Source: Endozoicomonas sp. 8E
GTDB taxonomy: Bacteria; Pseudomonadota; Gammaproteobacteria; Pseudomonadales; Endozoicomonadaceae
Assembly: GCF_032883915.1 (NCBI RefSeq)
Contig: NZ_CP120717.1
Location: 3,045,697-3,109,696 of the forward strand
Direction of reading: 5' to 3'
DNA: 64,000 nucleotides
Part shown: one piece after another, positions 25,947 to 34,498 of the stretch
How positions within the stretch are numbered: the stretch's first letter is position 1
Layout of the letters: every line of letters starts with the position of its first letter
Notes under the pieces: generated by a model
Seen by the model: the letters and a program-made list of their open reading frames with translations, nothing else
Databases searched by the model: none
What the model was told of the DNA's origin: nothing
Position numbers and translations under genes: made by a program

Positions 25947-26180
25947 ATGGCCACCACCAACATCTGGCAAAAGTTCAAATCTCTGATCCTGGAAGGAAGC
26001 AAGGTTATAGCTACTATCACCGTACTCAATGGCAATGGAACCAGCCAGGCCCAGCTCAGGGACGGCTCGATTGTGACGGTGAAAGGGGGGTTCTGTGGGG
26101 GTAGGGTAGAAGGCTTTTGTTCAGGGGGGGAGGTAAATGGGGCTGCGCTGGATTTGGCGCAGTATGAGGCAGTTGTTTAA
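25947..26180 (+). pseudogene. Second copy of the small phage protein, internally scrambled
   Basis: Starts MATTNIWQKFKSLILEG at the second Met (25947) and is very close to the gene at 1728-1961. In the middle, one extra base in a G-run (after TVKG) shifts the frame, giving GFCGGRVEGFCSGG in place of DSVGVGQKAFIQGG. A base lost in a later G-run restores the frame for GGEVNGAALDLAQYEA. The ends are thus conserved while about 14 residues are scrambled. Probably non-functional. Confidence 0.6.
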
Positions 26181-26184
26181 TTTA

Positions 26185-26436
26185 TCATTTACCACGTGTG
26201 GCTGGTGTTGACTCATACAGGCTGTAATCAGCCATCTCATCCTGCCAGATATGAGCTTTGTCTTGTCTGACTTGCTGAATGGTTTTACCAAATATATCCA
26301 AGTGGATCTGCTCCATCAATGTCGGCAGCTCGATGTTTGTCACCGTGCGCATAAATACGTCAGCGTGTATAAAACCTTCGCAACGATGTTTCACTGAAAC
26401 AGGCAGTTTTTGAGTGCGCTTGGACGCGCAGAACAA
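26185..26436 (-). CDS. Small hypothetical protein, possibly phage-derived
   Basis: The frame stays open upstream to about 26490 (KQKFLTEVEAGLTELFCASK), so the true start may be above the TTG at 26436. The protein reads VSVKHRCEGFIHADVFMRTV then TNIELPTLMEQIHLDIFGKT and ends STPATRGK. There is no known motif. It converges with the small phage-protein relic and is likely part of the prophage remains. Confidence 0.35.
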   Translation of the reverse strand: MFCASKRTQKLPVSVKHRCEGFIHADVFMRTVTNIELPTLMEQIHLDIFGKTIQQVRQDKAHIWQDEMADYSLYESTPATRGK

Positions 26437-26583
26437 CTCAGTTAGTCCGGCTTCGACTTCTGTAAGAAACTTTTGTTTATCTACGCAATTTGTTTTAATT
26501 CACTCTTCGCCTGTAAAATACTGATTATGGTCTTTTTAGCTACCGGCTCAGAGCCATGCAGTTACAAGGATAGCCAGTACTCA

Positions 26584-27492
26584 ATGTCCATACCCGATTA
26601 CCAGTCCACCTTCCGCCCTTTGCTCTGTGCTATTGAAAATGGTGCTGAGGTCTCTTTTAATGATGCTCTTGAATCTGTCTGTAAGCATTTCCAGCTGACA
26701 CAAGAAGAAGTCCAGGAACGACTCCCCTCAGGTGGGCAAACCGTCATCAAAAACCGAGTTTCCTGGGCAAGAACTTACATGAAAAAAGCGGGTCTGGTTC
26801 TGGCTCCAAGGGGAAAAATTCAGATTACCGAACGAGGCCGCCAAGCCCTGTTGGATTGCCCAGAGAAAATAACGGTTAAATACCTGAAACAATTCCAGGA
26901 GTTTCGGGAATTTTATACCAGTAAACGAACCAACACATCTATCACCTCTTCACAGCAGGAAGAAGAATCATCGATCACTCCAGAGGAACAAATGGCAGAA
27001 GCCTATAAATCCGTTCTGGAGTCCCTCTCAGCCGACCTGCTGGAGAACATTCAAAAACAAACATCCGCTTTCTTCGAACAACTGGTCGTCGATCTAATGC
27101 TCAAGATGGGCTACGGTGGCTCTCGTGAAGACGCGGGCAGAGCTACTCAGCTTTCAGCAGACGGTGGGATTGATGGTGTCATTTATGAAGACCGCTTAGG
27201 ATTAGATACCATCTACCTGCAAGCCAAACGCTGGGAAAATACTGTAGGCCGCCCGGAAATCCAGAAGTTTGCCGGAGCTCTGCAAGGGGAGGGTGCCAGC
27301 AAAGGCGTATTCATCACCACCAGCAACTTCAGTAAGGAAGCCAAAGATTATGCCAACAGAGTCAGCAGCCGGATTGTGCTTATAGAAGGCCACCAACTTG
27401 CACAGTTAATGATTGATTACGGTCTTGGCGTCAGTACCCGCCAAACCTACGAGATCAAGTCTGTTGATAGTGACTACTTTAATGCAGAATAG
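26584..27492 (+). CDS. mrr: Mrr-type restriction endonuclease
   Basis: 302 residues from ATG 26584 (MSIPDYQSTFRPLL). The upstream extension to 26473 looks untranslated. The N-terminal 90 residues are the Mrr winged-helix domain (RVSWARTYMKKAGLVLAPRG, ITERGRQALL). The C-terminal half is the Mrr PD-(D/E)xK catalytic domain: LMLKMGYGG, SADGGIDGVI and IYLQAKRWENTVGRPEIQKF, including the conserved Asp and Gln-x-Lys. Mrr is a type IV enzyme that cuts methylated DNA. All key residues are kept, so it is probably active. It lies between prophage relics and a group II intron. Confidence 0.92.
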   Translation: MSIPDYQSTFRPLLCAIENGAEVSFNDALESVCKHFQLTQEEVQERLPSGGQTVIKNRVSWARTYMKKAGLVLAPRGKIQITERGRQALLDCPEKITVKYLKQFQEFREFYTSKRTNTSITSSQQEEESSITPEEQMAEAYKSVLESLSADLLENIQKQTSAFFEQLVVDLMLKMGYGGSREDAGRATQLSADGGIDGVIYEDRLGLDTIYLQAKRWENTVGRPEIQKFAGALQGEGASKGVFITTSNFSKEAKDYANRVSSRIVLIEGHQLAQLMIDYGLGVSTRQTYEIKSVDSDYFNAE

Positions 27493-27518
27493 GGCAGTGG
27501 GGATGTAAAGGCTACCGA

Positions 27519-27704
27519 ATGTTGAGGCGACTGGGCGTGGATACACGACTGGCACGGAATACTGCCAAGTCTGCACATGGGCCTTGGCGTTTAAGCGGCA
27601 GTCCAGCGCTGCGTTATGCGCTAACAAATACTTTAGGAACCTTGGGCTGCCAGAATGAGCAGCAAGATGAATGCAGAGTAGATTTGAAACACTGTGCTAC
27701 GTGA
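27519..27704 (+). pseudogene. Possible C-terminal relic of a group II intron protein
   Basis: A 61-residue frame reading MLRRLGVDTRLARNTAKSAH then GPWRLSGSPALRYALTNTLG. The block with Lys-Ser-x-His-Gly-Pro-Trp-Arg-Leu-Ser resembles the C-terminal end of some group II intron-encoded proteins. It lies just before an intact group II intron and may be the end of an older copy. Recognition is from memory of the family only. Confidence 0.35.
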
Positions 27705-29655
27705 TCCGTATGGCCGGTGTTGTGGGAGTTGCGCCTTGCAAGCGCGTAAAATCTTGTGACCTGAAATGGTCATCGCGGTAAAGCTGTGGTCGGCAGCCGT
27801 GTACCGAGTCTTGCGTGGTAGAAGGTAACGACTACTGCGAAGCGTAGACAGGGTGATAACAGGCCGTAACGTCTGCTAAGGGATAATTAGCCCCGAAATT
27901 GAACGTGGTTGAAGTGGCTGACCTTCTCTCTCAATGGGGAAAGCGGAAGTCGGGAGCTCCGCTAATGACAAGGCATCCCGACTGCTTCCGGGGTTCGTAC
28001 CCACGGCATGTTATCGAATGATTTTACGTGAACAAGGGAGATCCTGAACGTTCAGGCGGAGCCTGTAGGGTCCGACGAGCCTGTAAAGCAAGAACGACTT
28101 GATGACGTTCAGGAAGTCAGACCAGCTGATAGTACTCCGAGGCGGGGAGAGCCCGTCACATGGGGAAGCGGCTGGCGGTATTTGAGCCTTTCCAGGGAAA
28201 CATGGGCTCCACATCTGAGGGAGTTACGGTCTTTTACGCAGTGAGAAGGTAAACCAGCCATGGCAACGGGACTGGAGAGGGTAGCAGCGAAAGCCCGGAG
28301 TTATCCGAAACTTCGCTTCACAAGTCTGGCACATCATATTACCTCGGCGAGCCTGTGTATGAATCTGAACAAGATTCCACACAACACATCGCCCGGAGTC
28401 GATGGGCTGACTGTCGAAGAGACAAAGAAAGACTTTAAGCGGTGGTTGCAACAGACACTGACGTCTATCCATCGGCAAGGCTACAAGGCACCGCCGGTCA
28501 AAAGGGCATGGATACCCAAGCCGGGGAAAAAGGAAAAGCGCCCTCTGGGTGTTCCCTGCATCAATGACCGGGCTTTGCAGCGAAGTGTTGCTGATGTGCT
28601 GAATGCTATTTATGAGCAGGACTTTTTGCCCTGTTCCATGGGTGGCAGGCCACGACTGGGAGCGCACCATGCCCTGTCCACTTTTAACGAGGTGGTTTCA
28701 GGCCGAAAGGTCAGCTGGGTGCTGGAAGCGGACTTGAAGAACTTCTTTGGGAGTCTTGACCATGGATGGCTGCTTCGTTTTGTGGAACACCGGGTCGGTG
28801 ATCCCAGAATTCTGAACCTTATACGGCGCTGGTTGAAAGCCGGGGTGATGGAGGCCGGGGAGTTGCAAGAGTGTGAAGAAGGTACGCCTCAGGGTGGGCC
28901 GATCAGCGTAGTTCTGAGCAACCTGTACCTGCATTATGTGCTTGACCTCTGGTTCGAGTGCAAGGTCAAGCCCCGGCTAAAAGGCGAGGCATGGCTGATC
29001 AGGTACATTGATGACTTTGTGGTGTGTTTTCAGTATCGCAGTGATGCGGAGCGGTTCATGAATGTGCTGCCACAGCGACTGGAGAAATTTGCGTTGAAAC
29101 TGGAGCCGGATAAAACCCGGTTAGTCAGGTTCGGACGTTTTGCCAGTCGTGGGGGAAGACGATCGGAGACGGTTTACTTCCTTGGCTTTACGCACTACTG
29201 CACAAGGAATCTGAAAGGAAACTTCATGGTGGGAAGGAGAACGGAAAAATCCCGCCTAAGACGCAGCATAGCCAAACTGAAGGAACTGCTGAGACGAATA
29301 CGCCATGATCCGCTGCACGAACAAGTGACAGCGATCAATCGACGGTTGAGAGGGCATTATGCGTATTACGGTCTGGGAGGAAACTTCCGAAGTATGGAGA
29401 AGCTTTACCGGTTTGTTGACCGCTACTGGTACAAGATGCTGTGTAGCCGATGCCGGAAAGGCAAGATTCCATGGGAAAAGTACCATAATCTCAAGCAGCT
29501 TCTGCCGTTACAGAAACCGAGGATAATGCTGCCTTTTATGGCAATGAAATCCATGGCTGTGCTGTGAGTCAAATATCGAAGAGCCCGGTGCGGGAAATCC
29601 GCACGCCGGGATCTGAGGGGGTTGGAGCTACAATTGGTAGCTCCTTCTACCCGGT
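27694..29655 (+). mobile_element. Group II intron, apparently complete
   Basis: The 3' end has a clear domain V (29581-29614): GAGCCCGGTGCGGG, a GAAA-type tetraloop region (GGGAAATCC) and the closing GCACGCCGGGATC, followed by domain VI (about 29616-29650) with a bulged A in CTAC. The 5' end probably is the GTGCTACG at 27694, similar to GUGYG, but this is not certain. About 560 bases of structured, G-rich RNA (domains I-IV) precede the reverse transcriptase gene. No homing-endonuclease domain is seen, which fits introns that use nascent or single-stranded DNA targets. Confidence 0.7.
28260..29567 (+). CDS. ltrA: Group II intron reverse transcriptase/maturase
   Basis: 435 residues. Reverse transcriptase blocks are visible: NTSPGVDGLT (RT1), WIPKPGKKEKRPLGVP (RT2), VLEADLKNFFGSLDH (RT3), CEEGTPQGGPISVVLSNLYL (RT4) and the catalytic RYIDDFVV (YxDD, RT5). 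The maturase (X) domain follows with FLGFTHYC and INRRLRGHYAYYGLGGNF. There is no C-terminal HNH endonuclease. It splices the intron RNA and copies it into DNA at new sites. Frame intact. Confidence 0.95.
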   Translation: MATGLERVAAKARSYPKLRFTSLAHHITSASLCMNLNKIPHNTSPGVDGLTVEETKKDFKRWLQQTLTSIHRQGYKAPPVKRAWIPKPGKKEKRPLGVPCINDRALQRSVADVLNAIYEQDFLPCSMGGRPRLGAHHALSTFNEVVSGRKVSWVLEADLKNFFGSLDHGWLLRFVEHRVGDPRILNLIRRWLKAGVMEAGELQECEEGTPQGGPISVVLSNLYLHYVLDLWFECKVKPRLKGEAWLIRYIDDFVVCFQYRSDAERFMNVLPQRLEKFALKLEPDKTRLVRFGRFASRGGRRSETVYFLGFTHYCTRNLKGNFMVGRRTEKSRLRRSIAKLKELLRRIRHDPLHEQVTAINRRLRGHYAYYGLGGNFRSMEKLYRFVDRYWYKMLCSRCRKGKIPWEKYHNLKQLLPLQKPRIMLPFMAMKSMAVL

Positions 29656-29781
29656 GAGCAGAGTTGTGAGACTCTGCCCTATCCCGATTATGTTACAAAA
29701 ACACAAACAAAGTCCTCTAAATGTCTTAATATGTCTATACATACAGCATTTCCTTGAATTCTCAAGGAGGGGAGGTTAGCT
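29656..29781. other. Short AT-rich stretch after the intron
   Basis: Begins with a GC hairpin GCAGAG/CTCTGC-type (29659-29678), then AT-rich sequence with an AAGGAGGGGAGG ribosome site just before the next gene. Confidence 0.4.
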
Positions 29782-30648
29782 GTGTTTTATCCAAGTTCAA
29801 TTCATCATCGATCCCTCTTGCTCGATTCAGTCTTACTTTACTCATTGGTTCAAGTGCAAAACACTGACGCATTGACTACTTTTTTTCAAACAACGTTTAG
29901 TGCTCAAGATAATAGCTATTCATTGATAGCTGAAGGAGAGGTCGCAACTGATATAAATAGCAGCCAAATTACTTTCAAACTATCTGATAACCCAATGCCT
30001 CTATTAGAAATGTGGAATCATCCCGAAAGGCTATCATTTACAAATAAACAGAGTTTATGTCATCAGGTAAGTTCTCCTTATTTGGGAGAAACCTCAGTTT
30101 TTGCATTATTAATTGATAACTGTTTACTTTCTGGTGTTCCGTTAAATTATGTGACATCAGAGCTAAAAGAAAATTCATTTATTTGGTTAGATATTCCAAC
30201 CCTCAAACCAAGCGGTTCTAATAAAGGAATAACTCCTGTTTTTCGTATTACTAGATTTAGTAGCAATGAAAGTCAGTTAATACTCAAAGCTCAACCATTA
30301 AATTGTGATCAATGTCCGTACCGCCCGAAAAGTGGCCGGTCAAGTAATAAATGTTGTGGTGGCTGTGAAGATAGTAGTAAATCAATGATATTTGATCCCG
30401 ATACAGATAGTCGGAGTTTATCCAGTACTAAAACCCGAGAGCACTTTTTCGAGCCTATAGAAATAAAATACATAACATCAACTAATGAAGTGCATTTTGA
30501 TTTCAATACAACACAAGGCGTATTTACAACAAAATTATTCCAGCATCCCTATGAATCACCTATTTCAGAAGGTTTTCAACCTTTAGCTATACCTTTGGCT
30601 CTTTTACTGTCAGCAACTACTCTAGTCCAGTCAAGAACCAAAGAGTAG
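29782..30648 (+). CDS. AT-rich orphan protein with Cys cluster
   Basis: 288 residues from GTG 29782, strongly supported by AAGGAGGGGAGG 6-10 bases upstream. The coding sequence is much richer in AT than its neighbours. Residues about 170-200 contain CDQCPYRP followed by CCGGCEDS, a possible metal-binding cluster. A hydrophobic segment (LAIPLALLLSATTLV) is near the C-terminus. I recognise no family. It lies between a group II intron and a broken IS66, so horizontal acquisition is likely. Confidence 0.55.
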   Translation: MFYPSSIHHRSLLLDSVLLYSLVQVQNTDALTTFFQTTFSAQDNSYSLIAEGEVATDINSSQITFKLSDNPMPLLEMWNHPERLSFTNKQSLCHQVSSPYLGETSVFALLIDNCLLSGVPLNYVTSELKENSFIWLDIPTLKPSGSNKGITPVFRITRFSSNESQLILKAQPLNCDQCPYRPKSGRSSNKCCGGCEDSSKSMIFDPDTDSRSLSSTKTREHFFEPIEIKYITSTNEVHFDFNTTQGVFTTKLFQHPYESPISEGFQPLAIPLALLLSATTLVQSRTKE

Positions 30649-30815
30649 CAGCATTACACATATGAGCGGAAACTCTGTCAAGGGCAAATAACTACCCCTT
30701 GGCAACAGGAGCCAATAAAAAACTTGGCAAGAGAGAAAGCGGTCATTTAAGGACGTCTTTCAACACCACCGATATATGATCATGCCACTCCTGCAATCAT
30801 CCACAGGAGTTCACT

Positions 30816-31587
30816 ATGAGTAAAACAGCAAAACGACTGACTAAAGAACAGTGGCAAAACTTAATCTCTGAGCAGCGAAGCGGCAGTATGAACCAGTCCG
30901 AATTCTGCCGGTTCAAAGGGCTTTGCCTTGCCACCTTCTACAACTGGAAAAGCAAACTCAACACCCCTGAAACGACTCCCCAATGGGTAGAACTTCCCGT
31001 TGCTGGCCAGCCTGCCCCGCAGTAAACCTGGGACATTGAGCTGGAACTGCCCGGCAATATCATCCTAAGGATGCGTCAGTGATATGTTCTTCCCGGAATC
31101 CGGTGTCAGGGTGTCAAACATTACCGGAGAGCAGAAAAAGCAAATCCGGCAGGAAGAATCAAAACCATTGGTTGATGAGTTCTTCCTCTGGTGTCATCAG
31201 GAGCGGCAAAAGCCTGAACTCACCAAAACCAACCCGTTAAGCAAAGTATTGGCTTATGCAGAGAACCATAAAGGCCCTCTGGAAGTGTTTCTGGATGACC
31301 CTGATGTTCAGATGGACACCAACCATCTTGAGCGGTTACTCCGGTGCATCCCGATGGGCAGAAAGAACTGGTTGTTCTGCTGGACAGAGACCGATGCAGA
31401 GCATGTTGCCATCATCCAGAGTCTGCTGGTCAGTTGCCGCCTACAAGATGTTGATCCCTGCAAATATCTGGTTGACGTTCTCCAAAGGGTCAGCCTGCAC
31501 CCCGCCCGACAAATAGATGAACTGATTCCCCGAAATTGGAAAGAGCGCTTTGGGAAAAATCCGTTAAAAGCGCCTCTGGACAAATAG
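30816..31587 (+). pseudogene. Deleted IS66 element: TnpA piece and TnpB-TnpC fusion
   Basis: 30816-31025 encodes a 69-residue helix-turn-helix protein (MNQSEFCRFKGLCLATFYNW), the start of an IS66 TnpA. From 31084 a frame starts MFFPESGVRV, the N-terminus of an IS66 TnpB, but after about 10 residues it continues as the C-terminal part of TnpC (VLAYAENHKGPLEVFLDDPD, HLERLLRCIPMGRKNW). About 1.5 kb is therefore missing. The fused frame is open but lacks the first DDE residues, so it is inactive. Confidence 0.8.
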
Positions 31588-31824
31588 GGGGAGTCTCTTT
31601 GTTGTTTGACCGTTTACTCCAGACCTGACTTTCTGATTGTTGTCACCTCCATGTGCAAAGCCCGGTTAAAATCTCCATGTCTTTTTCTTAAATTCTGCAC
31701 AGAATTATAAAAAACATGACAAAAAGCACTCTTAAAAGTCTGGCTTGATAAGGCGACGGACATCGACTAGCCTGAACAGGCAGTGTCACACCACCCTCAT
31801 CACCCTCATCCGGGATGACTCACC

Positions 31825-33075
31825 ATGAACCGACTTCTCTTCGCTGTAGTTCCTTCCATGCTTTTGTCTCAGGCCCTGGCGGCTCCAACGGATGTAACCA
31901 AAAAGTCGATTTTTGACCAGCAGGCCGATTCGAAAGGAAAGCGGGCCTATATCCAGGTTCTTGAATCGACCGCGGACCAGAGCAGTAAGCTGAAAGCACA
32001 AACACCAGAAGAAGGTGAAGTAACTCTCACAGACAGACATAACCTCCTGTACTTCGGCGCCTTTACCATGGGGGCCCAAAAGCAACCGTTCACAGCAGTG
32101 TTGGATACCGGCTCCAGCAATATCTGGGTGCCGGAAAAGAACTGTTACACAGCAGGCTGCCGGGGCAAGAAAAAATTCGATCCAGACCGCAGCAGTAGTT
32201 TCTTCACCTATGGTCGGGAACTCTCCGTTCAGTATGGCACTGGTAGCATGCGAGGTTATGTAGGCTATGATACCCTCACGTTTGGCGGCATCACTGTCAC
32301 CAAGCAGGGCATCGGTTTGGCCACCCAACTGTCTCACTACTTTAAAAACTTCTCTTTTGATGGCCTCTTTGGCATTGCCTACAAGTCCCTCGCCAGTGAT
32401 AAGGTCACACCCTGGATGGATAATGCGGTAGCACAGGGCCTGATTTCAAAAGCCATTTTCTCATTCTATCTATCCAACACCCCAGGCGATGGAGCTAGTC
32501 GTCTGATTATCGGTGAACCCGATCCTGACTATTATCAGGGGGATATCACCTGGCACTCACTGCAATCTCTTGAGACTGGTGGCCCCGTCGATCAATACTA
32601 CAGTATTGCCTTCGACGGTATTGCCGTTAATGACGTCAGCATTCCTCTGACCTGTCAGGACCAAGGTCAATGTCGGGCCGTTGTTGACTCTGGCTCCAGT
32701 AAGATCGTGGGGCCAGCCAATGATATTGCCAGCATCCGGGACGCCCTGAGTATCAAACCGGACTGCTCAAACCTTTATGAACAGCCAAGCCTGGTTTTCA
32801 CTATTGATGGTACCAGTTACACCGTTGCCCCAGAGTTTTACGTGGTGAAAGAGGTCGATCGGTCGGGGCAGACAGTGTGTACTGCGGGACTGGCCTCCGG
32901 CGAGGAGGGCTTCTGGATTTTCGGTGATGCCTTCATGCGAGGGTTTTATGTTGTGTTTGACAAGAGTGACAGCCGGTTAGCTTTCGCTAAGCTGTCTGAC
33001 AGTCTGGGTGCACCGAAGGAGCTGAGAAAACTCTTTGTATCTCATCCTATGATCACTTCAGGGGTTCAATATTAA
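31825..33075 (+). CDS. Secreted pepsin-type aspartic endopeptidase
   Basis: 416 residues. An N-terminal signal peptide (MNRLLFAVVPSMLLSQALA, cut after about residue 19-20) is followed by about 50 residues resembling a propeptide, then a full two-lobed A1-family peptidase. Catalytic aspartates lie in VLDTGSSNIW (D94) and VVDSGSSKIVG (D288). The flap Tyr is in QYGTGS (Y137). Six Cys match the three disulfides of animal pepsins: C107-C112, C277-C283, C314-C352. The ending FWIFGDAFMRGFYVVFDKSD is canonical. It should be an acid protease acting outside the cytoplasm. Family A1 is mostly eukaryotic and rare in bacteria. A strong terminator follows. Confidence 0.93.
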   Translation: MNRLLFAVVPSMLLSQALAAPTDVTKKSIFDQQADSKGKRAYIQVLESTADQSSKLKAQTPEEGEVTLTDRHNLLYFGAFTMGAQKQPFTAVLDTGSSNIWVPEKNCYTAGCRGKKKFDPDRSSSFFTYGRELSVQYGTGSMRGYVGYDTLTFGGITVTKQGIGLATQLSHYFKNFSFDGLFGIAYKSLASDKVTPWMDNAVAQGLISKAIFSFYLSNTPGDGASRLIIGEPDPDYYQGDITWHSLQSLETGGPVDQYYSIAFDGIAVNDVSIPLTCQDQGQCRAVVDSGSSKIVGPANDIASIRDALSIKPDCSNLYEQPSLVFTIDGTSYTVAPEFYVVKEVDRSGQTVCTAGLASGEEGFWIFGDAFMRGFYVVFDKSDSRLAFAKLSDSLGAPKELRKLFVSHPMITSGVQY

Positions 33076-33080
33076 GAAAA

Positions 33081-33112
33081 AAAACGCTGTCAACTATCAG
33101 ACAGCGTTTTTT
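33081..33112 (+). terminator. Rho-independent terminator after the aspartic protease
   Basis: Eleven-bp stem AAAACGCTGTC / GACAGCGTTTT, loop AACTATCA, T-run. It starts 5 bases after the stop codon and could act in both directions. Confidence 0.9.
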
Positions 33113-33127
33113 GGTTCACTCAATGGC

Positions 33128-33336
33128 TAAGTACTCAACCATACGAAATCATATTTTCTGACTCATTGTTCAGGCACTCGCGGCAACTGCTCCTGCGTTG
33201 CTCTAGCTCCTGCATCCATGCAGTCGTGCTGCGTTGCAACTCTGGTCACATAGCTTACTATGTTCCCGTCGTTGCGCCTTGCAGAGCACCTGCCCAATAA
33301 GCCAGAAATATTCGATTCCGTATGGCTGAGTACTTA
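33128..33336. repeat. Palindromic repeat copy A (209 bp)
   Basis: Ends are a 23-bp inverted repeat with two mismatches (TAAGTACTCAACCATACG...). The inner block 33181-33229 (starts CGGCAACTGCTCCTGCG) is identical to that in copies B (39738-39786) and D (57841-57889), but the ends differ and carry no CTAG. It lies between the convergent aspartic protease and xni genes. Confidence 0.85.
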
Positions 33337-33343
33337 ACAGCAT

Positions 33344-34129
33344 TTAGGGGTAATCTCCAAATACAGTCTCATACCTCAAATCTTTCATCCTTACTCCAAC
33401 CTCAAGTTCACAAGTCAAAGTTGCCAATTTCAGGCTTAACAATGCCTGTTCTTTCTGCTTCACTACTTTTCCCGCCGCCCCTTTAGCCTCCTCTCCTAAC
33501 AAAAAGATATTGCTTATTTCCTGATGTTCCAGAATCAGGGAGGTCGCTCCCTTATCGCCTACGCCCTGAACACCGGGCACATCGCCCACACCGGCAATTG
33601 CCCAGAACTGGGTTAGCTTTTCAGCCCCGAAGCCGTAAAGGTTCTGTACACTCTCTCCCTGATAGTCAATCTTCTGGAAATGATCACGCAGTTTTATCTG
33701 CGGAACATTCAACAGTTGCAGGAAAATACGGTCGGTTGAAAGGATGGTGGTTTCGACGTTGGCTTTTGATGCCTTGGAGGCCACAGCGGCAATGACATCA
33801 TCTGCTTCCAGACCTGTTTTTCTGAATGTTTTTACCCCCATTTTCAGAAAAGCTCTGTTAAAATCGCCCAGTCTTTTTCTCAGTGCTTCGGGCATGGGCT
33901 TGCGACCCTTTTTATAGTCAGGGTAAAGCTCATGTCGCCAGGTGGGAGGGTTGCCATCAAAAACCATCAGGCAATGCGTTGGCGATGTTTCCTTAATGGC
34001 TCGTGTCAGCGATGCGACGGTAGCTGAAATAGCCCCGTCTATCTGGCTGTTTTCATCCGGGGCCCTGACAGCAGCATGTACTCTTCGGATAAGATTAAGC
34101 GCATCAATCAAAAGCAGGTGAGGGCGCAT
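33344..34129 (-). CDS. xni: Flap endonuclease Xni (ExoIX)
   Basis: 261 residues, the normal length of Xni/YgdG. It starts HLLLIDALNLIRRVHAA and has the 5' nuclease metal-binding pattern: LMVFDGNPPTWRHELYPDYK (with the Arg-Tyr/Lys helical arch), GLEADDVIAAVA, LSTDRIFLQLL and the helix-hairpin-helix GVGDVPGVQGVGDKGATSL. Xni cuts 5' flaps during DNA repair and replication. No polymerase domain is present, as expected. Complete. Confidence 0.93.
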   Translation of the reverse strand: MRPHLLLIDALNLIRRVHAAVRAPDENSQIDGAISATVASLTRAIKETSPTHCLMVFDGNPPTWRHELYPDYKKGRKPMPEALRKRLGDFNRAFLKMGVKTFRKTGLEADDVIAAVASKASKANVETTILSTDRIFLQLLNVPQIKLRDHFQKIDYQGESVQNLYGFGAEKLTQFWAIAGVGDVPGVQGVGDKGATSLILEHQEISNIFLLGEEAKGAAGKVVKQKEQALLSLKLATLTCELEVGVRMKDLRYETVFGDYP

Positions 34130-34498
34130 TCTGTTTTTCCTGAACAGCCATGGGTGTATAAATCAACAATACACATTTAATAATCGTGTTCCCAGATTAC
34201 CCTATTCAGTGGGCGGGAATTTTCTTTTATCTTTCTAAAACCGAGCAGTGAGGGTGGTTATTTCTACTGTCCACTGCCGGTTTTTTTCGTTATCGTTGGC
34301 ATCTTGTCAGCCAACCGGGATATCTCGGGCTGAAGGTTTTTTCAGGCCGAATAGAAAACCTCAGCCAGACATATAACCCAAGCCTCGGAGTTGTAGGCGC
34401 ATAAACAGCCATGAGTGAGAAAATATAGCGTAACTTCTGAAGAGCAGAACAAAATATTTTTCATGATAAACAGCCCTCAGCGGTACAAAGGACCAGAA
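34130..34498. other. Leader region of metZ
   Basis: No gene. A small hairpin with a T-run (GCTGAAGGTTTTTTCAGG, about 34330-34348) may be a terminator or attenuator-like element. I see no Met box or S-box that I can support. Confidence 0.35.
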
